In this document: positions 51,099 to 59,487 of the stretch, one piece after another
How the letters are laid out: every line of letters begins with the position of its first letter
How positions within the stretch are numbered: position 1 is the first letter of the stretch
Assembly (NCBI RefSeq): GCF_010667575.1
Contig: NZ_JAABNT010000001.1
Location: 248,001-312,000 of the forward strand
Source: Sulfitobacter sediminilitoris
GTDB lineage: Bacteria; Pseudomonadota; Alphaproteobacteria; Rhodobacterales; Rhodobacteraceae
Reading direction: 5' to 3'
Length of the DNA stretch: 64,000 bases
The notes under the pieces: generated by a model
Seen by the model: the letters and a program-made list of their open reading frames with translations, nothing else
Told to the model about the DNA's origin: nothing
Database searches by the model: none
Translations under genes and position numbers: made by a program

Positions 51099-53651
51099 AT
51101 GCGCGATGCCGCTCCGAAAACAGTCTATCTTGCGGAATACACACCTTTCGGCTTCATCGTGGAAGACGTGTCACTGACCTTTGACCTTGATCCGCATAAG
51201 ACCCGCGTCAAAAGCCGCATCGCGTTTCGGCCAAATCCGGAAGCCACCGACAAAACCTTCTTTCTGCATGGTGAGAACCTTGATCTGATCTCGGCCACCA
51301 TCGACGGCAAGCCTGTGAATACAGAGCAAACCGATGAAGGCCTGACCTGCCCCGTCCCTGACGCCCCCTTTGTCTGGGAGGCTGAGGTCGAGATTGACCC
51401 GGCCAACAACACGGCGCTTGAAGGTCTCTATATGTCGAACGGCATGTACTGCACCCAATGCGAGGCTGAGGGGTTTCGCAAAATAACATACTACCCCGAC
51501 CGCCCGGACGTGATGGCCACCTTCAACGTCACAGTGAACGGACCGCACCCGGTGCTCTTGTCCAACGGAAACCCGGTCAAAACGTCCCAGCATCACGTCG
51601 AATGGCACGATCCATGGCCCAAACCCCCTTATCTTTTTGCCCTGGTCGCCGGTGATCTGGTGGCTCATTCCGACAGCTTCACCACGATGTCGGGCCGCAA
51701 GGTCGATCTGAACCTCTACGTCCGCCCCGGCGACGAGGGCAAATGCGCCTTCGGGATGGAGGCGCTGAAGGCCTCGATGAAATGGGACGAAGACGTCTAT
51801 GGCCGTGAATACGATCTGGACCTTTTCAATATCGTGGCTGTTGACGATTTCAACATGGGCGCGATGGAGAACAAGGGGCTGAACATCTTCAACTCGTCCG
51901 CTGTCCTCGCCAGCCCCGAAACTTCAACTGACATGAATTTCGAGCGGATCGAGGCGATCATCGCGCATGAGTATTTCCATAACTGGACCGGCAACCGGAT
52001 CACTTGCCGCGACTGGTTCCAGCTGTGCCTCAAAGAGGGCCTGACCGTCTTCCGCGACAGCCAGTTCACCTCCGACATGCGCTCCGCCCCCGTCAAGCGC
52101 ATCTCCGACGTCATTGACCTGCGCGCGCGCCAGTTCCCCGAGGATCAGGGCCCGCTCGCCCACCCCGTGCGCCCCGAAAGCTTTCAGGAGATCAACAACT
52201 TCTATACCGCCACCGTCTACGAAAAGGGCGCCGAGGTCATCGGTATGCTCAAGACGCTGGTCGGGGACGAAGGCTATTACAAAGCTCTTGATCTCTACTT
52301 CACCCGCCACGACGGGGACGCTGCTACCATCGAAGATTGGCTCAAGGTTTTCGAGGATACCACGGGCCGTGACCTATCCCAATTCAAGCGCTGGTATTCA
52401 CAGGCCGGCACGCCCCGCGTGAAGGTTGAGGAAAGCTTTGAACTTGATGAACTCACCCTCACCTTCACCCAACATACCCCGCCCTCGACGGCCACACCGG
52501 ATCCGCAGCCGCAGGTCATCCCTATCGCCCTGGGCCTGATCGGCCCGGACGGCAAGGAAGTCCTCGAAACCCAGACCGTGGAGCTTCATGAGGAAACCCA
52601 GATCATCCGCATCACCAGCCTCGAAGGCCGTCCCGTCCCGTCGATCCTGCGCGGCTTTTCCGCTCCGATCGTGCTGGAGCAAGACCTCAGCGACGCTGAC
52701 CGCGCCCACCTGCTGGCCCATGACACCGACCCCTTTAACCGCTGGGAAGCGGGCCGCACCCTTGCCCGCAAGGCGCTCCTTGGCATTATCGAGAACGGTG
52801 CGTCCGTCGACGAAGCCTATCTCGACGGCCTGCGCGCCGTTATCACCGACGACAGCCTCGACCCTGCCTACCGCGCGCTCATGCTAGGCTTGCCCAGCCA
52901 GTCCGACCTAGCCAATACTCTATACGAGGCAGGCAAGGCCCCCGACCCCGCCGCGATCTACGACGCCACCGAAACCATGCGCGACGTGCTCGCAAGCCAT
53001 CTCAAGGACGACCTGCACGCGCTTTACAAAGCCAATCAGGTCAGCGAACCCTACCAGCCGGACGCCGAGCAATCCGGCAAACGGTCGCTCGCCAACGCCA
53101 TGCTCAGCCTCATCACCCGCGCCGAGGGGGCGGAACTGGCCGCCCAGCAATATGCGGCAGCCGACAACATGACTCAGCAGCTCGCCGCTCTTGCGAACGC
53201 CATCCGCGTGGGACAAGGCGCGCAGATGCTCGCCGACTTCGAGGCCCAGTGGAAGGACGACCGCCTTGTCATGGACAAATGGTTCGGCCTGCAGGTGATG
53301 GAGGCAAAACCCAAGGACGCCGCCGCGACCGCCGAACGCCTCACGGAACACCCCGATTTCAATCACAAGAACCCCAACCGCTTCCGCGCCGTCTTCGGGG
53401 CTTTGGCAATGCACCACGCGGGTTTTCACCACGAAAGCGGCGATGCCTATACGCTGCTGGCAGACTGGCTGATCACCCTCGACCCGATCAACCCGCAGAC
53501 CACCGCGCGCATGTGCTCTGCTTTCCAGACATGGAAACGCTACGACGCGGACCGTCAAAACAAGATCAAGACGGAAGTTGCCCGTATCCTCGCCACACGT
53601 GACCTCAGCCGGGACACCACCGAGATGCTGACCCGTATCCAAGGAGCCTGA
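51099..53651 (+). CDS. pepN: Aminopeptidase N
   Basis: The 850-residue cytoplasmic M1 metallopeptidase removes N-terminal amino acids from peptides. It carries the exopeptidase motif GAMENKG and the zinc site HEYFHNW followed 18 residues later by the Glu in KEGLTVF, both complete. The N-terminal beta domain and the long C-terminal helical half are those of the E. coli-type PepN. The ATG at 51099 gives the start MRDAAPKTVYLAEYTPFGF. Gene context gives no further clue; an SDR gene follows after 3 bases. Confidence 0.96.
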   Translation: MRDAAPKTVYLAEYTPFGFIVEDVSLTFDLDPHKTRVKSRIAFRPNPEATDKTFFLHGENLDLISATIDGKPVNTEQTDEGLTCPVPDAPFVWEAEVEIDPANNTALEGLYMSNGMYCTQCEAEGFRKITYYPDRPDVMATFNVTVNGPHPVLLSNGNPVKTSQHHVEWHDPWPKPPYLFALVAGDLVAHSDSFTTMSGRKVDLNLYVRPGDEGKCAFGMEALKASMKWDEDVYGREYDLDLFNIVAVDDFNMGAMENKGLNIFNSSAVLASPETSTDMNFERIEAIIAHEYFHNWTGNRITCRDWFQLCLKEGLTVFRDSQFTSDMRSAPVKRISDVIDLRARQFPEDQGPLAHPVRPESFQEINNFYTATVYEKGAEVIGMLKTLVGDEGYYKALDLYFTRHDGDAATIEDWLKVFEDTTGRDLSQFKRWYSQAGTPRVKVEESFELDELTLTFTQHTPPSTATPDPQPQVIPIALGLIGPDGKEVLETQTVELHEETQIIRITSLEGRPVPSILRGFSAPIVLEQDLSDADRAHLLAHDTDPFNRWEAGRTLARKALLGIIENGASVDEAYLDGLRAVITDDSLDPAYRALMLGLPSQSDLANTLYEAGKAPDPAAIYDATETMRDVLASHLKDDLHALYKANQVSEPYQPDAEQSGKRSLANAMLSLITRAEGAELAAQQYAAADNMTQQLAALANAIRVGQGAQMLADFEAQWKDDRLVMDKWFGLQVMEAKPKDAAATAERLTEHPDFNHKNPNRFRAVFGALAMHHAGFHHESGDAYTLLADWLITLDPINPQTTARMCSAFQTWKRYDADRQNKIKTEVARILATRDLSRDTTEMLTRIQGA

Positions 53652-53654
53652 CCC

Positions 53655-54398
53655 ATGACCGACCGCCCCGTTTGCCTGATCACCGGTGCCTCTGCTGGCA
53701 TCGGTGCTGCTTGCGCCCGGCTTGCCGCCGCGCAGGGCTATGACCTTGCCCTGACCTATAATTCTGATCCGAAAGGTGCCGAAGCGGTGGCCGCAGCCGC
53801 CCAAGAGGCTGGCGCAAAGACCGTCGTCGTACAGGCCGATGTCGCAAATCCTGCCCACATCGACAACATCTTTGCCCAGATCGACGGCAGCTTTGGCCAG
53901 CTTGATGCGCTGATCAATAACGCGGGCATCGTCGGCCAGACGGCTCGTGTCACTGACCTGACCCACGACCGTCTGCGCCAGATCTTTGACGTGAATGTCA
54001 TCGGCGCGATTCTGGTGGCACAGCCTGCCGTCAAGCGCATGGAAGCGCAGGGCCATGGCGTGATTATCAACATCTCTTCTGCTGCAGCGCGCCTTGGTTC
54101 AGCCAACCAATACGTTGATTACGCCGCCTCCAAGGCTGCCATCGACACGTTCACCAAAGGACTGTCGGATGAAGTCGCCGCCAAAGGCATCCGCGTCATG
54201 GCCGTAGCGCCAGGCCTGATCGAGACCGAATTGCACGGCAAAGGCGGCGACCCTGACCGCGCGGCAAGACTGGGCGGCACCGTTCCCATGGGCCGGGCGG
54301 GTTCTGCCGATGAAGTGGCGAACGCCGTTCTGTGGCTCATGTCGGACGAGGCATCTTATGTCACCGGTTCCACCCTGAACGTTACCGGCGGCAGGTGA
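53655..54398 (+). CDS. Short-chain dehydrogenase/reductase
   Basis: A 247-residue classical SDR: cofactor motif ITGASAGIGAACARLAA (residues 9-25), NNAGIVG, the catalytic Ser in INISSAAARLG, and YVDYAASKAAIDTF with Tyr and Lys of YxxxK. The first beta-alpha loop (YNSDPKGAE, no Asp at the end of beta-2) suggests NADP(H) rather than NAD. Substrate cannot be told; the family ranges over sugars, acyl-ACPs and alcohols. It ends in GTGA overlap with a small membrane gene and begins 3 bases after pepN. Confidence 0.9.
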   Translation: MTDRPVCLITGASAGIGAACARLAAAQGYDLALTYNSDPKGAEAVAAAAQEAGAKTVVVQADVANPAHIDNIFAQIDGSFGQLDALINNAGIVGQTARVTDLTHDRLRQIFDVNVIGAILVAQPAVKRMEAQGHGVIINISSAAARLGSANQYVDYAASKAAIDTFTKGLSDEVAAKGIRVMAVAPGLIETELHGKGGDPDRAARLGGTVPMGRAGSADEVANAVLWLMSDEASYVTGSTLNVTGGR

Positions 54399-54829
54399 GC
54401 ACGGATTTCACGTATCACCGGCAAGGCCGCAGCCTGCGTGCCGGCCTGATTGTTCTGGCGATCTGGCTGGCGCTTGCCGGGGCGTATTTTGTGTTGGACG
54501 CAGCCCTGTGGATTGTGGGGTTTCTTGCATTCTTCACCCTGCCCGCCCTTTGGGACCTCTACCGCAATCCGCCCAGCGGCCTGACCCTTACAGACCAGGA
54601 AATACGTTGGTTTACCGGAAAACGCACTGCGCAGGTGGCCTTGGAAGAGATCGAGCGCGTCCGCTTGGACACAAGGCTAGATTTCTCTGTACGTGTCACG
54701 CTGGTGCTGCAAACCGGTGCAAAAATCCGCCTGCCGTTTGAAGCGACCCCGCCGCATCAGGCTTTGGAAGACGCACTCAATGCCCATGGCCTGACGACGC
54801 GCCGTACACATTTCCAGCTGATGCAGTGA
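54395..54829 (+). CDS. Small membrane protein with possible PH-like domain (GTG start)
   Basis: Starting at the GTG that overlaps the SDR stop, the 144-residue protein has two close membrane helices (about residues 15-30 and 34-52) and a soluble part. The soluble part, LTLTDQEIRWFTGKRTAQVALEEIERVRLDTRLDFSVRVTLVLQTGAKIRL, reads as a series of beta strands like the bacterial PH (YdbS/YdbT-type) fold. The resemblance is by strand pattern only. Function unknown. It is coupled to the SDR gene and converges on the transglycosylase gene. Confidence 0.6.
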   Translation: MSTDFTYHRQGRSLRAGLIVLAIWLALAGAYFVLDAALWIVGFLAFFTLPALWDLYRNPPSGLTLTDQEIRWFTGKRTAQVALEEIERVRLDTRLDFSVRVTLVLQTGAKIRLPFEATPPHQALEDALNAHGLTTRRTHFQLMQ

Positions 54830-55603
54830 TCAGGGTCGCGCGCGCGGTCGTGTGGCATTCGTCGGCTTGCAGTAATTCTGCCGCTTCAGCCAACCTGCCA
54901 TATCCCGTCTCTTCGGGGCGGAATGCATCGGCCCCCAGTCGGCTGTAACGCCCTGCCCCTTGCGGCCCCGGTAGCCATGGATGACCCCGTCCCGCGGCAC
55001 GGTGCTGGCCATGATGCGCACCGCGCAACTGAGGTTGGCGGCCCCGTTTTTCAGCGCCGCTCCGGTGCCGACGTTGCATTTGTAACCACGCGCCGTTGAA
55101 GGCAGGATCTGCAAAAGACCGTACCATTTGCCACCACCGCCTACGGCCCACGGCCGATAGGTGCTCTCGTGCTTTGCAAGCGCGGACATGAAGCCTACCC
55201 AGAACGCCCGGCGGTCCGCTTCGCTGGCGGACGGATATTTGGGGCACCAGTTCGCGATGTCACGGGGCACCAGATCGACCAGCGGCCTGCCATGATCCTT
55301 GAGTGCCGAGAGTGCTGCACGGGTCCAGAGGGCGTGCCCCGCCATGTGCTGCCATCTGGTGTTTGGGAGTTGCCCTGTACGCACGGGCGGACGGATCGTC
55401 GTCTGAAAGCGAGGCGGCGCGAGAGCCGTTACACCCGTTGTCGCGACCGTGTCCGCAAAGGAGCTGGCCGCCGGAGGTGCAGCAAGGGACACAGCAGCCC
55501 GACCTTCAGGGCGCAAAAACGACTCGGCCTGCACTGCAACTGCTGCACTGCTCAGTGCCAGCGCGCTGCAGATCCTCAGGAAAGGCAGTGTCACAATTCT
55601 CAT
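54830..55603 (-). CDS. Lytic transglycosylase SLT-domain protein
   Basis: The 257-residue protein has an N-terminal signal peptide (MRIVTLPFLRICSALALSSAAVAVQA, cut near 26), a proline-rich spacer and a C-terminal SLT domain. The domain contains the catalytic Glu in SALAKHESTYRPWAV and the following GGKWYGLLQILPSTARGYKC that completes the sugar-binding cleft. It would cleave peptidoglycan in the periplasm with formation of anhydro-muropeptides. An upstream in-frame extension of 49 residues has no ribosome site and is rejected. Two Cys residues may pair. Confidence 0.85.
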   Translation of the reverse strand: MRIVTLPFLRICSALALSSAAVAVQAESFLRPEGRAAVSLAAPPAASSFADTVATTGVTALAPPRFQTTIRPPVRTGQLPNTRWQHMAGHALWTRAALSALKDHGRPLVDLVPRDIANWCPKYPSASEADRRAFWVGFMSALAKHESTYRPWAVGGGGKWYGLLQILPSTARGYKCNVGTGAALKNGAANLSCAVRIMASTVPRDGVIHGYRGRKGQGVTADWGPMHSAPKRRDMAGWLKRQNYCKPTNATRPRARP

Positions 55604-55862
55604 CCGCGGGATTATGCAGATAATTGGCCATCGGAGGCAACAAACCCGTTCCAGAATAGGAAAAACTGGAAACAAACCGCCACCCATCCCATTGACCGTC
55701 GCGCTTTGCGCGACAATCAGCAGAAATGGGCATTTCCTTGCCGCAGCCAAATACCCGCAAAAATGGAACTATCACCGCGATATCTTCGCACGGCTGCCAC
55801 GCTCTGGCCGCAATGCCCACGCATAAAAGCTGAGAAACGCCTCGTCACTGGACCGGATTGAA

Positions 55863-57161
55863 ATGAAACCATTGAGCACCTTTCTTCAAAAGCACATCGG
55901 CCCGCTGGGTTGGCTTCTGAAAGAAGACAAGCCATCTTTTGCGCCGACCGCGCCAGTGCCTGCGCAAATTCGACGCCGCGCTCCGCGCACGATTATGGCT
56001 ACGCCAACTGACGATGCGCTTCATATTACGTGCCCCGATCCAACAGCAGAAGATGCAATTCGCGACAAACATCTTTCTCGGGCGCAATATCTGGTCCGTC
56101 AGGAACGCTGGGACGACCTGATCGCACTCATTCAGACAGCCGATGCCCAGCGCCACATGACGCCCGGGACCATGCCTGTCGCTGACCTTTTGGCCTACGG
56201 TGCCCGTGCAGACGTTGTTCATGCCGCAGAACACGCGCTGATGGACGGTCACCCCGCCAAGGGTGCGCCGCTGCTTGCGGGGATCGAAGCCCTTGAGCAT
56301 GTGCTTGCGGAATACCCAAAATCCTATGTGGTGGCTTGCATCGTAGCGCAGACGCACATGGATATCGGTTGGGCATGGCGCGGCAATTGCTGGGACATTG
56401 AAGTACCTGATCGCAATCGCGCAGCCTTTGAGGCCCATTTCGACCGGGCAACAGATATCATGGCCCCATTCTGCCCTCGCAAGTCAGGTTCGCCCCTGTT
56501 GGCCGCAACATGCTGCGCCCTGCTTGGTGGCAGCGATACTGGAAAGCGTCACGCGGCAGACCGCTATGAAGTCCTGATCGACATGAACCACGCCAATCCG
56601 CGCCCGATGCGTGCCATGGGCAACCATCTTTTGCCCCGTTGGTTTGGGTCCTACGAGGAGCTGGAGCTGGAGGCCCGCCGAACTGCCTCGCGGACAGCAG
56701 ACACATGGGGAGCAGGCGGTTATACATGGGTGCAGTTCGACGCGATTGGGTATGATGATCAGGCATGCGCGAACCTTGATATCGATTTTTTCGTGGAAGG
56801 CCTGAAAGATATTCTTAAGCGCCGCTCAGACCCCTACACCGTGAACCTGCTGGCCGCGTATTGCGCAAATGCAATCGGTCAGGCGTTTTCAGGCAATGAC
56901 CGCGCCGATCAGGTACGTTCCCTTATCGCCAACAGTGCGCAATGGATCGTCCGCAATCATCTGACGGAACTGCATCCGATGATCTGGGCACACGCGGCGC
57001 GCGGGTTTGACAACAATCTGCGGGTGCATTCGCCCACACGTTTTGCCGCCTCAGGCCGTGATGACGCCATGCGCATCATAACGGCTATGTTCAGCAAGGA
57101 AATTGCATCGGGCAAACGCATCGTTTTCACAGATACCGGACCCGTTGCACAGGCAAGCTGA
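55863..57161 (+). CDS. Uncharacterised 432-residue helical protein
   Basis: I do not recognise a family with certainty. The N-terminal 40 residues are basic and disordered-looking (LKEDKPSFAPTAPVPAQIRRRAPRT). The rest is helical and repeat-like. Motifs likely to be conserved are ARADVVHAAEHALMDG, AEYPKSYVVACIVAQTHMDIGWAWRG, MRAMGNHLLPRWFGSYEELELEARRTA and WAHAARGFDNNLR. His and Trp residues are unusually frequent (HxxxW-type pairs), hinting at a metal or ligand pocket. It faintly recalls DUF4034/TPR-like proteins. It lies 150 bases before a cyclase-FHA gene in the same direction, so a signalling link is possible. Confidence 0.7.
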   Translation: MKPLSTFLQKHIGPLGWLLKEDKPSFAPTAPVPAQIRRRAPRTIMATPTDDALHITCPDPTAEDAIRDKHLSRAQYLVRQERWDDLIALIQTADAQRHMTPGTMPVADLLAYGARADVVHAAEHALMDGHPAKGAPLLAGIEALEHVLAEYPKSYVVACIVAQTHMDIGWAWRGNCWDIEVPDRNRAAFEAHFDRATDIMAPFCPRKSGSPLLAATCCALLGGSDTGKRHAADRYEVLIDMNHANPRPMRAMGNHLLPRWFGSYEELELEARRTASRTADTWGAGGYTWVQFDAIGYDDQACANLDIDFFVEGLKDILKRRSDPYTVNLLAAYCANAIGQAFSGNDRADQVRSLIANSAQWIVRNHLTELHPMIWAHAARGFDNNLRVHSPTRFAASGRDDAMRIITAMFSKEIASGKRIVFTDTGPVAQAS

Positions 57162-57310
57162 ACGAAGGATCGGATAGCGGTGACCGGGGGTAGCATCCAA
57201 GTGCGGAACCTGCTGTCTAAGTCATTGCTTTGAATCGCTCACAAACCTAATGTTGCTTTGCAGGCGGCCACTTGGGGAGGCCGCTGACCAGCTCCGGAGC
57301 TTTCACATCT

Positions 57311-58186
57311 ATGCCGACGGCGCACGTCCTGATTGCTGACATCACGGGCAGTACAAAACTGTACGAGGAATTGCCCGAGCGGGACGCCCTGTCGCAGATC
57401 AGCATTGTCCTGGCCCGCATGCGCACCATCATCGACGAATGTGGTGGCGTCTGCATCAATTCCAAAGGCGACGACACACTGAGTGTCTACACTGAGGCAG
57501 AACAGGCCTTTGCCGCCGCCCGCGCCATGATCGAGACCGAATGGGCCAATGGCATGGCTGTACACGCAGGCGCGTATTGGGGAGAAGTGCTCAACCACGG
57601 CACCGATATTTTTGGTGATGCTGTGAACACCTCAGCGCGGCTGTCTGTATTGGCCAAACCCGGCGAAGTATTGATGGGCGACACCACCTTTGAACAACTG
57701 TCCGAACGCAACCGGGCACTTTGTGTCTCCATGGGCGGGCTCAAGCTCAAGGGTAAGGCTGACCCGGTGCGCGTGCACTCGTTTGCGGTTGGCGACATGG
57801 ACACGCAGACCGTGCTTTTTGGCGCCAAGGACGCCGATGATGGCCCCCGCACAGAATCTGTCGCACTTCAGGCCGGAGATCGCGAATGGACGCTCACAAA
57901 TGGTCAAAGCGTCATGGTCGGCCGTTCCGCTGACTGCGAGGCCGTGTTGGAACATCCCTGGGTATCCCGCAAACACGGCAGTTTCGAGTTGCGCGCTGCC
58001 CAGCTTGAATACACTGATCATAGCTCATCCGGCAGCACCGTGATCACCGCAGACGGACAGGAATTTTCCCTGCAACGCCGCTCTATGCCGCTGAACGGAG
58101 AAGGTGTTGTGCTGGTAGGCACGAGGGACCCATCCATCGAAACATCGGTGGTGCGATACGCCACCAATGACCTGATGCAGGATTAA
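57311..58186 (+). CDS. Class III nucleotide cyclase fused to an FHA domain
   Basis: The 291-residue protein has an adenylate/guanylate cyclase domain (about residues 1-165) and a C-terminal FHA domain (about 195-285). The cyclase shows metal-binding Asp10 in LIADITGST, Asp54 in SKGDDTLSVY, and the transition-state pair Asn106/Arg110 in DAVNTSARLS. The lysine normally three residues before the second GD is not obvious, so substrate preference is unclear. The FHA domain has MVGRSADCEAVLEHPWVSRKHGSFEL, with the phosphothreonine-binding Arg, Ser and His. No membrane helix. It may read a Ser/Thr kinase signal and make cAMP. Confidence 0.88.
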   Translation: MPTAHVLIADITGSTKLYEELPERDALSQISIVLARMRTIIDECGGVCINSKGDDTLSVYTEAEQAFAAARAMIETEWANGMAVHAGAYWGEVLNHGTDIFGDAVNTSARLSVLAKPGEVLMGDTTFEQLSERNRALCVSMGGLKLKGKADPVRVHSFAVGDMDTQTVLFGAKDADDGPRTESVALQAGDREWTLTNGQSVMVGRSADCEAVLEHPWVSRKHGSFELRAAQLEYTDHSSSGSTVITADGQEFSLQRRSMPLNGEGVVLVGTRDPSIETSVVRYATNDLMQD

Positions 58187-58260
58187 GTCGGGTCCATTTG
58201 CTATCTTGCTTGGCAGATCCGGCGTTGTTCAGTGACGCAGATCACCGCTATACGTCCACA

Positions 58261-58677
58261 TCACCGCACGACATAGACAGACATCGGGGCGTGGGACGCA
58301 ACATAGCCCGCGTTGGACGACAGGATATGGTCCTTGAACCCCGGTACATGGCTTGCCATCACGATAAGATCGCAATCGGCCTCTTTCGCGGCTTTGATGA
58401 TGTCCGAGCCGACATTTAAATGCAGGTCACTTCGCAATGCCACGTGATCAGAGGTGGGCACGCCATATGCTGCAGACTGGTCCGCAGCGAATTTCCTGAG
58501 ACGATCTGCCATGCGTTCACCGTCGGTGCGCGCCGACATGGTTGGCACCGCATCGACAACATCAACATAGATAATTTCGGCATCGCTCTCTTTCGCGGTC
58601 TTGCCAGCCAGATCAATAGCCTTGGAAAGCTTGTCAACGTTGTCCAGATCAACAGGGACGAGAATTCTTGAATACAT
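58261..58677 (-). CDS. Universal stress protein A family, copy 1
   Basis: A 138-residue UspA-fold protein beginning MYSRILVPVDLDNVDKL, with AEIIYVDVVDAVPT and the ATP-loop-like end DLIVMASHVPGFKDHILSSNAGYVASHAPMSVYVVR. The usual nucleotide motif G-2x-G-9x-G-S/T is reduced here (SHVPG...SSNAG), so ATP binding is uncertain. It is read away from a second usp gene and an FNR-type box lies about 54 bases upstream of its start, pointing to induction at low oxygen. Confidence 0.88.
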   Translation of the reverse strand: MYSRILVPVDLDNVDKLSKAIDLAGKTAKESDAEIIYVDVVDAVPTMSARTDGERMADRLRKFAADQSAAYGVPTSDHVALRSDLHLNVGSDIIKAAKEADCDLIVMASHVPGFKDHILSSNAGYVASHAPMSVYVVR

Positions 58678-58730
58678 TTCGGTTCCTCCTCAACCTTCTG
58701 GACAGGCTAACGACCAGGACTGCGGGCGCA

Positions 58731-58744
58731 TTGATCTCTATCAA
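58731..58744 (-). promoter_or_regulatory. Perfect FNR-type box for usp copy 1
   Basis: TTGATCTCTATCAA matches TTGAT-N4-ATCAA in all ten positions. Its centre is about 60 bases from the minus-strand usp start codon, suitable for activation. In Rhodobacterales such boxes bind FnrL or Dnr; neither gene is in the window. The -10 element is not clear. Confidence 0.7.
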
Positions 58745-58882
58745 AGGCAAGAGGAGCGTCTGGAAAACTGGTCAAACAGGCCAGAACAGGTACAAAGTCG
58801 GTGCGTTTAGCACTGTTGACTGCCCGCGCAAGAATCATCCGGCGTGGCGTCCGGCCAAAGCATCCTTTCCTCAAAAAATCCC

Positions 58883-58896
58883 TTGACCTACATCAA
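58883..58896 (+). promoter_or_regulatory. FNR-type box for usp copy 2
   Basis: TTGACCTACATCAA matches the FNR box in nine of ten positions (TTGAC variant). It is centred about 70 bases before the plus-strand usp start. TAAGGT at 58919-58924 falls at the -10 distance expected for a site at -41.5. Confidence 0.65.
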
Positions 58897-58959
58897 AGCC
58901 GACAGCGCGACCCTATCCTAAGGTCAATCACTACTGCCGAACAGATTGGAGATTGGGCC

Positions 58960-59367
58960 ATGTACAAGAATATTCTCGTCCCCGTGCTACTCGATAAAGA
59001 ACACGACACCGCAGCATCTTATGAAGTTGCCCAGGCCATTTCTGAGGATGGCGCAAAATTTCACGTGATCCACGTGATGGAAACCATCCCCAGCTACGCC
59101 ACCACACAAATTCCGCAGGAAATCCTCGATCACACCCGGCAAGAGGCTGCCGAGGAAATGAACGCGTCCGCCAAGGCGTTGCCAGGTGCTGAGACACACC
59201 TCGTCTCCGGCCACGCGGGCAGAGCGATCCTTGATTATGCCGACAAACACGGATGCGACTGTATCGTCCTCGCCTCGCACCGTCCGGGGATGGAGGATTT
59301 CTTTCTTGGCTCCACCGCCGCCCGCGTTGTGCGTCACGCGAAATGTTCAGTCCACGTGATCCGTTAA
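58960..59367 (+). CDS. Universal stress protein A family, copy 2
   Basis: The 135-residue protein begins MYKNILVPVLLDKEHDTAASYEVA and ends CIVLASHRPGMEDFFLGSTAARVVRHAKCSVHVIR. The nucleotide motif is complete here: G(HAGRAILDYADKHGCDCIVLASHRPGMEDFFLG)STA follows the ATP-binding Usp pattern GxxG-9x-GS/T. The ATG at 58960 is chosen because the upstream 53 in-frame codons cover the FNR-type box and promoter. Paired, divergent usp genes under one oxygen regulator suggest a joint role in anaerobic survival. A hairpin follows the stop. Confidence 0.9.
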   Translation: MYKNILVPVLLDKEHDTAASYEVAQAISEDGAKFHVIHVMETIPSYATTQIPQEILDHTRQEAAEEMNASAKALPGAETHLVSGHAGRAILDYADKHGCDCIVLASHRPGMEDFFLGSTAARVVRHAKCSVHVIR

Positions 59368-59384
59368 GGAAACGGTGACAAAGC

Positions 59385-59410
59385 GGGCAAAAGGCCAGTT
59401 CCTTTTGCCC
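59385..59410 (+). terminator. Hairpin after usp copy 2
   Basis: GGGCAAAAGG and CCTTTTGCCC pair perfectly over 10 bases around a CCAGTT loop, about 20 bases past the usp stop. There is no following T-run, so termination may be partial. Confidence 0.6.
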
Positions 59411-59487
59411 ATGCGCACCCATGGACTTGCAGCACTCCGCTGCCTGTCCTAAACCCGCCTCAGCACAGCTTTGCCGGAGGCACCCCC

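Noticed and set aside
52920-54056. 378-codon minus-strand open frame
   Set aside because: It is antisense to pepN and the SDR gene; composition is that of a shadow frame.
58231-58246. CRP-like palindrome GTGA-N6-TCAC
   Set aside because: It lies between two convergent gene ends, so it cannot act as a promoter site for either neighbour.
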